This document shows, piece after piece, positions 11,972 through 22,428 of a DNA stretch of 64,000 bases (position 1 is its first letter; each line of letters starts with the position of its first letter). The stretch is from the NCBI GenBank assembly GCA_032358255.1, contig JAULBX010001780.1:62001-126000 (forward strand). Direction: 5' to 3'. Under the pieces are notes generated by a model. The model was not told where the DNA came from. It made no database searches and worked only from the letters and a program-made list of their open reading frames with translations. Both the position numbers and the translations under genes were made by a program. This DNA comes from Heterotrichella gracilis. Lineage: Eukaryota > Sar > Xanthophyceae > Tribonematales > Xanthonemataceae.

Positions 11972-12803
11972 CCACAGCCGCAGCCTTGGCTTCAACTTTG
12001 TGTGCGGCCGCGCCTCCATCTGGGGAGTATCAGGGATGCCCAAAACATGCTAGGAACGTGACTAAGGGCCATACACATGGCCATGGGCCAACCATTAGGC
12101 ACAGCCTGATTGTAACTGAGGACACTATACCATAGGCAACACTGACCAGTGGTGCCAAGAGCAAGTAGAATGGTTTGTGCCAGCCGGGTGTAGCAGTGGT
12201 GCCCAGCCATGCACCGTGTCCTCGCCCACCCCTAGGGCACCATGACGAGGTGTCACCCAGGTTTCCATGGTGCAATGTTGGCGAGCGTGTCATTGTTTTC
12301 ATATGAATGGCTGTGCTTGGCAAGTGGCCACAGCAATGGCCCGCCATGACTGCTAGCTGACATACATGGACTTCAAAATCTCTGGAATTGTCCAGTCCAT
12401 ATGCATGTGGTGTTCCTCGCGCATTGACAGTGTCTGAACATGCCTGCTGCTGCTCCGGCATGAGCAGAAAACCGATATGGCGGTTTCATGACCGGGTCAT
12501 GGGGTGCCAGAGAGGCAATGTGTACTAATACGGCTGTGGGAGTTGAGTTACAGTGATACTGTGGCGCAGCCTGTCTATTGCGGCATCAGTCTCAGTTGAT
12601 AAAGCAGCGAAAACAGAAAGGAGTCAAAATCCCTGAGCAGCTGTTGGCTTGGCAGCACAGCTGGGCATTGGGTGGAAGGCCTGCTGGGGTGTCTGAAGTT
12701 TAACCTGCAGGCAACAAGCCAATCAAATAAGCAGCAAGCTCAAGCTTTGCACCACCCAAGTCATAGCTGCAGGAAAGCGGCTCAACTCACCAGGAGCCAG
12801 TCT
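11972..12803. other. SAC1 3' flank and convergent intergenic region
   Basis: It holds the SAC1 3' UTR, with TGTAA at 12111-12115, and the 3' flank of the uS17 gene on the other strand, with TTACA near 12545. No coding signal was seen. Confidence 0.5.
12111..12115 (+). promoter_or_regulatory. TGTAA poly(A) signal for SAC1
   Basis: A TGTAA about 140 nt past the SAC1 stop, in the expected position for the green-algal signal. Confidence 0.45.
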
Positions 12804-13166
12804 CTAGTTCTGTGCCTTCTTCACGACTGAGGCAACCGCGAAGTTCTTGGTCTTGCTGATGGGTCTGCACGGCTCGATGGTCACCACGTCTCCCTCAGCG
12901 GCCATGCCAGCCTCGTCGTGTGCCTTGTACTTCTTGGTGCGGCGGATGCGCTTGGCGTACACCGGGTGGGGGACTAGGGAAGTCACCAAAACCACAGCGG
13001 TCTTCTCCATCTTGGTGGAAATGACAGTGCCCTGCAGCCGCTGTGTCATGGTGACGGCCGTCCGGAGAGGAGCAGGCCCGCTCTGGAAACATTGTCTGCT
13101 GCTTATCCTGGTTCCTGACAGTGAAGAGCTGGCCAGCTGCACCCGCTGTACGCTGGCGAGCTGCAT
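12804..13166 (-). CDS. PRPS17: Plastid 30S ribosomal protein uS17, nuclear-encoded
   Basis: A 120-codon uninterrupted frame. Residues 1 to about 38 (MQLASVQRVQLASSSLSG...) are rich in Ser, Ala, Arg and Gln and lack acidic residues, as in a plastid transit peptide. The rest matches bacterial S17: RLQGTVISTKMEKTAVV, HPVYAKRIRRTKKYKAHDE, GDVVTIEPCRPISKTK. The protein binds 16S rRNA early in 30S assembly. An upstream in-frame ATG at 13259 would add 31 residues; I chose 13166 because it opens a typical transit peptide. It is one of the few genes here without an intron. Confidence 0.92.
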   Translation of the reverse strand: MQLASVQRVQLASSSLSGTRISSRQCFQSGPAPLRTAVTMTQRLQGTVISTKMEKTAVVLVTSLVPHPVYAKRIRRTKKYKAHDEAGMAAEGDVVTIEPCRPISKTKNFAVASVVKKAQN

Positions 13167-14037
13167 AGTGCCTAGTTGTGCGGCGTAACTGGGCGTCGAC
13201 ACTAAGAGATTGTCAGCCAACGGGCCTGTATGTGTATGGCAGTGAGGCAAAGTGTTCACTTGCAGGAACCCGAGAAAGGCAGCGTCTAGTGTTCACAGTT
13301 ACTGCTTTAGCATGGGCAGAAAAGGGCGGGTGGGTCAGCAGCCACCACAAACCTTGCCCAGATTGTGGGCGCATTACGCAAGCGGGGAGGAACTCCCCAC
13401 TAAAAGGCAGACCATTTTTGGAAGCAGCTATTTTGTTATTCTGAAGCAATGCACCCTACGCAGCTTGACAGTTGGCACTCAGTATGCAACAGAGTGGTCT
13501 CTTAGTATTTCTGTGAGGATTAAATAGAATCACAAGTGTTGGCATCAGCATCTGGTTCTTGGCTGCGTCAACCTACAGTCACTTGATTGGTCAGTTGAGA
13601 GGTTCAATGTTCAACTTGCTGCATTCTACCTCGTCTAGCACTCAACAAAAAACATGCTGCAGTGCGGAGTTGCTACACAGTGCTATATTGCACATGTACA
13701 ACTTCAAAAGTCAACTTGGTACACCGAAAGAGATAAACACCTTCTATCCTACGACGTTCACACACAAGCTCTCGCCACTAGGGGTCATGCCTGCTGCGGG
13801 GTTACAAAGCCCCTAAACACCCTTGCTAAATCTATGTGCATTGCAATAATTGGGTGGGCCCGGGGTGGCTCCCTGTTTGTGACTGTCAATATTTTATTGG
13901 TGGGCGGCCCAGTGGGTGCAGTTTTGCTACCCAATCAAAACAGCCCTTGCAAGCGACGGGTCTCCTAATTTGGCTAGTAGGTGTGAGATTCATTTTTGCA
14001 TCTTTGGGATGGCAGCATGCCACCCACCCAGCACAAC
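13167..14037. other. Intergenic region between uS17 and the glycosyltransferase
   Basis: It holds the uS17 promoter and the 3' flank of the glycosyltransferase gene (TTACA near 13800 may be its poly(A) signal). No coding sequence is supported. Confidence 0.4.
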
Positions 14038-16904
14038 TCATTGCAGGTCAGGCTCTGTTGGGTAGCCATCGCTGAGCAGGCGCGTGAGGAATTCGTCCCA
14101 CACCCCCGCATGCCGCTGGTCATCCGCAAACTTCGTCAAAAGCCCCTGCCCATATTCTACCACCCCTTGCGCCCCGCGAACATCCCCGAGAACCCTGTCC
14201 ACCACCTGCACGAGGTCTGAGAAGTCCCCCCGCACGCCAAACACCGCCTTGTCCGGCAGGTAGATGTTGGGGTAGGCCCGCACATACTGCGGAAGCGGCT
14301 TGACCAGCACACACCCGCACATAATGGCCTCGTAGTCCTTGAGCGACCACTCCCCCATGCCGTAGGGTGATATGAACACCTTGATGCTCATGAGCGTGGA
14401 GATGTACTGCGTGTAGCTGTCCAGGAAGGTGCCGTTCAGCACCGTGAGGTTTGGCCGCTGCAGCGCCACGTGGGACAGCATCTCCAGTGCCTGCTGGCGG
14501 TGGGCGGTGACCTCGGGGGAGTACTTATAGTGGGTGTTGCCCACAAACCCCACGTCATGCGTGCGGTCCTGCAGGAACACATGATGTTGATGCGTGGGAA
14601 GGACACCGGCGTTGGATGGCATGGCTTGGACATGGTGGGCTGACAGTCCATGGACTGAACTGTTCAGCGGCATGCGGTGCAAGCATGCCATTCCATGGTG
14701 CCATTGCGCCTTCCATGATGGACTGCGTGTCGCCATGCCACAACAGCTGCAAGTGGCCCTACGAGCAAATGGCCCTCAAATTGTCCCATCAGTAGCACTT
14801 GGCAGTGCAGGTCATGCGCACCTGCAGCGGCGGCGGGCGCCAATTCGAGCTGTTGGGATGGAAGAAGCCCGCAAAGCGCAGCCAGTTGAGGTTGCTGTGC
14901 CGGGCGCCATCCAGCGGGTAGCGCCAAGCAAAGATGTGCGGCACCATGGCCACAAACTTGCGCAAGGAGTCGGGTGTTAGCGGCGGGTCTCGATGGAATG
15001 CGGTGTTTTCCCCCGGCATCCACATCATGTGGGCGGTGCCCAGCCCCGCATGCAGTGGCCTGCACCGCACATGTACCAGTTTCACAACCACAGAGCCACC
15101 TTTGAGCGCCAACATACCCATGCCACAACACCTTATGGTTACAAATGTGAAGAGCCCACATTATCGCTGGCAAATAGTGCAAGTGATGAATATATATAAA
15201 GAATAGAATGATGGAAATTAATATATACATATAAATCATAAGAATGAGGATAAGAATGCAGCTTGAACAACAGTCTTCCCAAAGGCAATACCGTGTCGGA
15301 AAGAGGCTGCAGTGCCAATTCTCTGCAAGCATCACCGCCACCTACCCATTGTTGAGCGACGGCGGTTGCAGGCGCGAATGCTTGATGATTGCAATGATCT
15401 GCGGGCTGCTGGCGTCGATGAGCGTGTACAGCGTGGCGGAGTCCGATGTGTCGATGATGATGTAGCGCTTATCTGGGTGCTGGGCAAAGGCCACGGCTGT
15501 GTCGTTGCGCAGCGCCAGCTGGCCAAAGGTGATGATTACATCCGCCTGCAATTGGTAGGGTTTGGGGGCATGAAGACTAAAATTTCCTAGGTTTATGAAG
15601 TTGGAAAGGCTGAACAAATAGCATGCAGGATTGGGTATTTGCAGGTAGAACCCTGCATGTATCAACAAGCTTGGAACCCAAAAGTACACACTTTCATTAT
15701 TTCCATGTGGTCGTACCATGGCGATGGTCTGCTCCACGGTCCCCCCAGGACTGCCTCCAATTGACACCGTGTCGATCTGCCATCCCATCTGCTGCAGGTA
15801 TGGAACTGCACGCTTGATGCCCAGCCAGTACCTGTTGCCATGGACCCTCCTTAGACCATGAGCACATGATGTGCACATGCAAATTGCGAGTGTTCTCCGC
15901 AGTTCATCATGCATACATGCACCATTTGATACTCGCACGACAATAAGGGGACAAGATGCATCATCAATGCAATACCAATCTGTACCCACGTTTTTTTGTA
16001 CTTGAACTTGGTGGCAGGTAGCTTGCAGTGGTTGCAGTGGTCAGACACCGTCATGACGTCGTATATGCACTGCATGGGCTCTCTCCACCCGCACTTCTCA
16101 GCGATCTCTCGCGTACACGTCTCCTCCGCATCCTGCATGCCAGTTTCCAACCCTTTGTCACCACAAGCCAACTATGTGCAGCAAGACAGAGGTGGCTGTG
16201 GAGTGTGTACAATGAACCCTGCTTGACACCTCTTGCTACCTTGGTGAGCCCAGGGGCATGCGGGGTGACTTGACCTAGCAGGACTTTGTGAGTCACTAAT
16301 CAGGTTGCATGGCAATATGCCTTGTAACTTGTGCTTGTAGCTACCGTAATGCTTATGACTGACCTTGGTGAGGAGCTGAGCAGGGAAGTCCTTCATCGCC
16401 ACCACAATCCGGACATTCTTCTTGTCGACCGCTCTGAACTTCCCTGCTGCTGTTGCTTTTATGGACACCTTGGTACCATTGGAACCCAGGCCGTGTGCCT
16501 GCCTTGCCCTTGCAGCTGCCCATTCAGCGAGTGTGGACTTTGCCTGCTGCCCTGACACCCGTACAGTCGTCACTATGCTGACCGTTTTGGTAGTGGTCTG
16601 TGCATAGTGAAGTCGCTGGGGGACGTCCACTACTGTGTCGGTTGCCTCACCGGCTGCGGTATCAGAGTAGTACCTGAAAGGCCAGTATCTCCCCCTCAGA
16701 GCGCAGTGATGTACAGAGAACTGCATATAAATTGGTGCAAGTGAAACGACGCTGGAGTGTGCAACACTTGTGCAGCAGATGTTGCCGCGTATAGTGAGGT
16801 GCTTACCTCCACGCTTGCCCAAACACGAGATATCCCACTGAGACTACCAGCAGGGCTTGGGAGATGGGGGCATAGCCCAAGCAGTGCAAGCTCCCCAACC
16901 TCAT
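14038..16904 (-). CDS. Type II membrane glycosyltransferase-like protein
   Basis: Seven exons: 16807-16904, 16364-16673, 15990-16132, 15717-15831, 15346-15545, 14822-15059 and 14038-14568, with consistent phases at the joins. ATG 16904 was chosen because the short first exon encodes a signal-anchor (QALLVVSVGYLVFG) and splices in phase to the next exon. After a Lys/Thr-rich stem come two Rossmann-like halves. The first has ADVIITFGQLAL and KRYIIIDTSDSATLYTLI. The second has HDVGFVGNTHYKYS and the conserved acceptor-side block FISPYGMGEWSLKDYEAIMCG followed by LVKPL. This matches GT-B folds of the CgeB/exostosin-like kind, probably acting in the Golgi. Donor and acceptor sugars cannot be read from sequence. 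Confidence 0.75.
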
Positions 16905-18043
16905 GGCTCAGTGAGCATTGCCTGCACAGCCACATAAAAGCTGGGTTGCTGCCATCGGTCAGGCAGCCATATGAGAATAACCACAGGACACAAAAGAGTG
17001 CGAAACTTAAACGTTATTACACGTTCACACTTTGCATTGCAGTCAAGGTGGTTGGAGACATGTGGACATGGCCAGTAGCAACTGACCAATATGCAACCTC
17101 ATTCCAGGGAACAGGATACGTACCACTGCTGTGCCATGCACGTACGCCCTGTGACTCGGCTGTTTGAGCTTTCAGGTGGCACATAAACCTGCCCAGACTG
17201 GACTTTTGACTACACCACAGGCAATGGTGGCATGTGTCCTGTTCCTGCAGCTGCTCCGATCAGGGTTTGCCCGAAGCTGTCACTGAAATACTGGTGAATG
17301 TGTTATCTTATCCCACGGGTTTGCCGCGTAACATCTGTGGGGCAGCTGCTGTCGACACTTGTCTTGCTGCAACTGGACGGGGCGGTACCAGTCTCAACTG
17401 AGAACGTCAGCCGCCACAAGTCAACAGTCACACAACGTTGGCGTAAGATGCTGATCTCGAACAGTCAACAGGGTGAAGCACAAGGCTGTTGCTGGTGCTG
17501 GTTCATGTCAGGGTGGCGCTTACATCTGTTACACCGTCGGTCAACCAACCAGTGTCACGACCTGGGGCGAACAGGATCTGAGGGCAAAGGGTTCCCGTCC
17601 AGACGCACAATGAGATACGCACTTGGCCCTACAACAATGCTGTTAGTGACTGAAAAACGAAACGCCATTGCATGCATAAAAAAATGACCTGGGAGGGGCG
17701 GACCCCGGAGTTCGATATGGGCAACCCTTTTTGTCAAAGGGTTAACCGCGGTATGCACAAGGCACAACTGCCACTGGAAGTGGCTTGAATACCATCACCT
17801 TCTGCTCGGTTCGTTGGGGCAGCAACTGGTTGTGGGCACTGCGGCAGTTCCCGGAATGGGGCCACCCATCGTACATTGGCATGCCGTGACGCCAACGGTC
17901 TCTGCGTGGCTTTTGAGTCGAAAACCGCTTGCTTTGCTGTTGAATTGATACTTCTAGACCCTGAATCCTACCTGCGTGGTAACGGGCACGCCCTCTTCGT
18001 AAAAACTACCACTTTTCGTTCCGGAAACCTCACCCTCCACAAG
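16905..18043. other. Divergent intergenic region
   Basis: It holds the promoter regions of the glycosyltransferase (-) and the sialidase-like gene (+). A short inverted repeat (AACCCTTTTT...AAAGGGTT) sits near 17725-17745. No gene was recognised. Confidence 0.4.
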
Positions 18044-21000
18044 ATGCAGACGCACCACTTGCTGTTCGCCTGCACGGTCTGGGTCCTGGTTGCGTCTGGG
18101 GCGACACACCTGCTGCAAGATTCCACTCTGGGCCTTTCTGAAGTGAACTGGCAACCCGAGAGCAGCTACACCTACTTGGGCTCTCCCAGCATTGTCCAGC
18201 TCAGCAACGGCAGCATACTGACCAGCCACGACAAGTTTGGTCCAGCACCAGTACGTATTTTGCGCAGCGTTTTTGCCTAAGCTCACAATGCAGAAAGTCA
18301 GAACCACTGCTTGGTCTTGGGAACCGAATTCAATTATGCATGCATTCCAATTACATTTGCGTTACCCCAGCAATTCAATTGCGTACGAGCCCACAATGGG
18401 TGCGTTTGTTGCAGGTGCATATCCACACATTGTTACCTTGACACTGGTGTGTTGCCTCCCTAAGTAGTGACCAACTGTTATTGCACTCTTCCAAGTCCCT
18501 TGGTGCTCTATCCCTAGCTAAAACTGCAGTTGACACAACCCTTCCACTTTGAACCAGAACATAGGCCACGACACCTACGTGTACATCTCCAACGACCACG
18601 GGGCCACCTGGAGGTACGTGAGCAAGGCTACAGACCAGTACTGGAGCACGCTCTTCCTCCATGGGGGTGCAGTCTATCTCCTGGGGAGCAGCAGCAGTGG
18701 CCCGGGGAGCGACATACGCCTGTCCAAAAGCATCGACAGCGGGGCATCGTGGACACAGGTATGTGTTGGTCACTGAGGTGGCTACTTGTACTTTATGCGC
18801 CCACCGGGTCAGAAGCTTGTGACCCGCATTCCTTGAACCAGCTAGTCCTGTCCTGGCGTTGCTTTAGCCTTTGCACTACCGGTGCAACTTGCAGCTAACT
18901 GTCGCACAGCAGGTATGGTGCAAGCGCAACGCATCATGTCATGTGGTGTCCTGGTGCTTTCATGCAAGGGTTATCGCACTTTGCGGCGCAACTGATATGG
19001 CGCCTTCCTTCGCTCACAGCCCCTTTCCATTCCCTTCACCAGGTGGTCCTGTTCCCCAACCTGGGGTCGTTGGGAGCCTATGCCACCGGCCCCACACCAG
19101 TAACAGAAGCCAATGGTCGGCTGTGGCGTGGCATGGAGTTCTGGAGGGCGCCTTATCGCTGGCCACAGGTGGGGCAAAATTCCCATTTTTGTGACCACCA
19201 GTATGGTGGGATGAATTCCCCCACGCGTGCCATCCACCACCTCTGATACAGCACACTGGGACGCCTCCCCGCAGTGTGCATGGTGTGCAATACACCAACA
19301 TCGCCACGCAGTGCATGTCCTTAGTATGTCTCTGAGGAAGCATATCTGCTTGGCATTAGCCACTGTGTAACCCTTGCCGCAGGACTACGTTCAGGTTTTA
19401 GGGTGAATGGCTTACTGGTGCATGAGATGTTTTGTAACCCTTGCGCAGGACTACGAGGCAATGGTCATCTCAGTGGATGTGCACGCAGACATATTTGACT
19501 CACGTGCCTGGCAAACCACCCCGCCACTGCGATTCGACCCCAGCCTGCTCCCAGCCTGGGTGCCCCCACCGGTGACCATCTCAGGTACAAAGATCACTCG
19601 CTTTGTCCAAATTGCATTGAAATGGGCAGTGTGCGAGGACAGCCAGTGCATACAAGATTTACAAGATGTATTTGACAGACATTTTCAGGGAGCCGACCCG
19701 GGCTCACAAGACTCAACATCACAAATAAATGAGAAATTAATGTAACATTTTTATGTTAATTCATTAGTATTTGCTCTTAAGGTTATTGTTAGTTGTCGTA
19801 GTTGGTCGTTGTTATTTGTTGTTTCGTCCCGTCGCCTGCAGGGTACCTGGAGTGCAACGCAGTGGGTGCGCCCAGCGGGCGCCTGGCGGTGATCTGCCGG
19901 GCCAGCCTGATGAAGGCGGATTGGTCCTCACCCAGCCTGGACCTGGCGGTGATGCTGGAGTATGACAACGCAACCTCGCTGGATGACAAAACCAATGGTG
20001 CGGGACGTGGTGGTGGGAGGCCATTGTTGGACCAGGAATATATAACAGTGGGGGGAAAACACATTCTAATGCCGGCAGGCAGGCCCAGTGTATCAATGTA
20101 GGAAACTAACGACGTAATGAAAGGCAAAGGGCCTTTGCCCAGCCTGTTCCTTGCTTGCTGGAGAATGACAAAATCAGGGTGCGGCGACTGCATCTGCTTA
20201 CATGCAGCCCAGCAGTACAGTTAGATGAGCAGTCACCCTTGTATGGCTGGCGCCAAGCAGCAATGTCCTGGCAGGCCTTACACCATTACAACCCCTCCTC
20301 TTCCACTCCCCCTTCTTTTCCTATTTGAAGAGGTGGCTGCCCATGATTAAACGATGCGTGGTGATCCTGCAGGGCCCGCGGCGGCGCCTGGTGTTGGCAC
20401 CAGTGTGGGAGGAAGCACCTTTGGCAAGCTAGTGTGGAAGGGCATCATCAACATGCCGGGGGGTGGCAACAAATTCACCATTCGGCGGGACCCCAAAGCA
20501 AAGCTGTATGTGTCCCTCAACAACCCGGGGATCGACCGCATGGGCTTCGATCCCCGCAACGTGCTGGTGGTGATTGTGTCGGAGGACCTGGTCAATTGGA
20601 GGATCATCACCACGGTGCTTCAGGATGACACAGGTGTGTGGCAAACCCTAAATTGTAAAACCCTAAAAGGTTGGGTGGCAACCCTAGCTCCCAAGGGTGT
20701 GGGATGCATATACCATATTCGTTGCTGCATCAGTCAAGGAAACTCCATAGCTTACACAGGGTGTCCATTGTATTCCTCTCCCATGTTATTTATTGCGTTG
20801 CCACGTTTCCTTTCATGAGGACAGTCCTTGCCCCGCCTCCCTGGCCTACACAGGATCTTTACTTGTTCGCTTTTATCTTTATTTGTTTAATTCTTTTCTT
20901 CCTCATTGGCCTGCTTTTCCTCCCGTGCAGGCCAGACCTGGTCCGACTCCCTGGCCTACTCAGGCTACATACTTGTTTCTTCTATTATCATTTATATCCA

Positions 21001-21437
21001 GATATTTAAAATGTTTTTCCTCCCCTGCAGGCCAGACCTGGTCCGACTCCCTGACCTACACAGGCTTCCAGTACGTGGACTGGCAGTTTGACGGCCCAGA
21101 CCTCATCTGCGCCATCCGCACATCCTACCGCGGGGCAAACAGCTACCACAACTCCAACCGCCTCACCTTCAAGCGCATCAGCCACTGGCAGCAGTACCTG
21201 GATGCGCCACTTGGCGGGCCCACGAGGGGCCAGGTCAGCAGCGCCGGGCTGGGGGCGAGCCAGTGGGGTGGGGGGTTGGGGGGTGCGGGTGGGGCGGGGC
21301 GCTGTGGTGGTGGTGGTGGGGGTGGTCAAGGGGGGGAGGTGTTTCTGCATGGGAATATGTGCTGCACCAGGGGAGAGGCATGTTGGCGGTGTGGGGGGGG
21401 GCCTGCGCCCGCCACGGCTCCATCTTCGGGCAATTGA
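18044..21437 (+). CDS. Secreted sialidase-like BNR/Asp-box protein
   Basis: Seven exons: 18044-18250, 18558-18758, 19043-19168, 19449-19584, 19842-19997, 20373-20633 and 21031 onward. The N-terminus is a signal peptide (MQTHHLLFACTVWVLVASG). A six-bladed sialidase fold is suggested by three Asp-box motifs: SNDHGATW, SIDSGASW and, across the last splice, DDTGQTWS. Other marks are SPSIVQLSNGSILTSHD near the start and YHNSNRLTFKRI near the end. The pattern resembles bacterial sialidase-family proteins of planctomycetes and Bacteroidetes more than any plant protein I know. The substrate is unknown. The C-terminus is uncertain: the last frame runs into a G-rich stretch with a stop at 21435-21437, and a further intron there is possible. 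Confidence 0.72.
19368..19456 (+). repeat. Duplicated acceptor and start of sialidase exon 4
   Basis: GTAACCCTTGCCGCAGGACTACG (about 19369-19391) recurs as GTAACCCTTGCGCAGGACTACG at about 19434-19455, where the real exon begins. Sequence resembling TTTAGGG lies between. Confidence 0.75.
20826..21068 (+). repeat. Triplicated start of the last sialidase exon
   Basis: The real exon start (21025-21068: CTGCAG acceptor, then GCCAGACCTGGTCCGACTCC) is repeated almost perfectly at 20921-20968, acceptor included. It is repeated more loosely at 20826-20860. The copies are about 100 bp apart. The middle copy could act as a true alternative exon, since TGQTWSDSLAYSGY stays open. Confidence 0.82.
21241..21415 (+). 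repeat. G-rich tract with G-quadruplex potential
   Basis: Many G-runs of three to nine on the + strand overlap the predicted end of the sialidase-like gene. The encoded residues become almost pure Gly, which suggests untranslated or intronic sequence or a recent expansion. Confidence 0.7.
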
Positions 21438-22428
21438 GTTGCTTGTTGCGGCTGGTGACCAGTTGATATCCAGTTGGTATGGGAGGGTCTCGCAGGGCTG
21501 TGTATGAGGTATGGGTGGGTTGATGGAGCTTGCAGCGTTGAAGGGAGGCTTGCAACATTGGAGGTTGGGGGTGCAGGCTGTACAAGTTTGATTGGTGGTT
21601 TGGCTGTGCTGCTAGGATGCAGATTTTGGAATCACCAACGCACCATCGCAAGCGCGTTTGAATCAGAAGATTTTGAACTTTTAGAGTATGCCCCGAGAGG
21701 GGGTGCATGCTGGGGCAGCCAGGTGGTGCCGCATGGTTATGGGAAGAGGGTTGGATATAGTATATTTAGGGTAAAACATAGTTTTTATCTGGGGGGCGTG
21801 CACCGCTTTAGGTGCAGGTTTTTGCACCCTCTGACAGCTGCCAAGCATTTGCAGTGCCGATGCAAGTGCGCTTGCTTGGCCCCAGGCACGTGCACGTGGT
21901 TTTCTGTATAGTTAGTGTACTTCGTTTTTCCACCAATATTTATGCATGTGTAGTGTGTGCGTGATCGGTTGCTGCCAGTAAGTGTGCTGGGGTTGGGCCA
22001 GCGCCAATATGATGCCCATCATGGTGGTGTGTATATTACCCAGTCCCCCGTTGTTCGAGTAGGTAGCGTTTTGAAGCCAAGTGGCCATCGCTGTATGTAG
22101 GATGCATCTGGTTTTTGGCGAAATATCCGAGCAGCTGGGGCCTTCAAGGCTGTATTTCAAGTCTGTAGGGTTTGCAAGTGGTGGCCTCAGTACCCTTGGC
22201 TAGGGTAGAACTGCTAGCCGTGACTTACGATGTAGGGTGGAGTTGTAATGTGAAAGTAGCCTTCGCCACCAACTCCTTAGGCTATTGGTAAGTCCTTGTA
22301 ACCGACCTACTGCAAATTTCTACGTTCCTTGTCGACAGTGCCCCGCCAGGTGAAACAGCTCGAGGGCTGGTCGTATGCATGCATAAACCTTCCACTCCTA
22401 CCCCGTGACCCGTCACGCACCAGCCACC
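21438..22428. other. Intergenic region before DHAD
   Basis: 3' flank of the sialidase-like gene and 5' flank of the dehydratase. No coding signal was seen. Confidence 0.4.
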
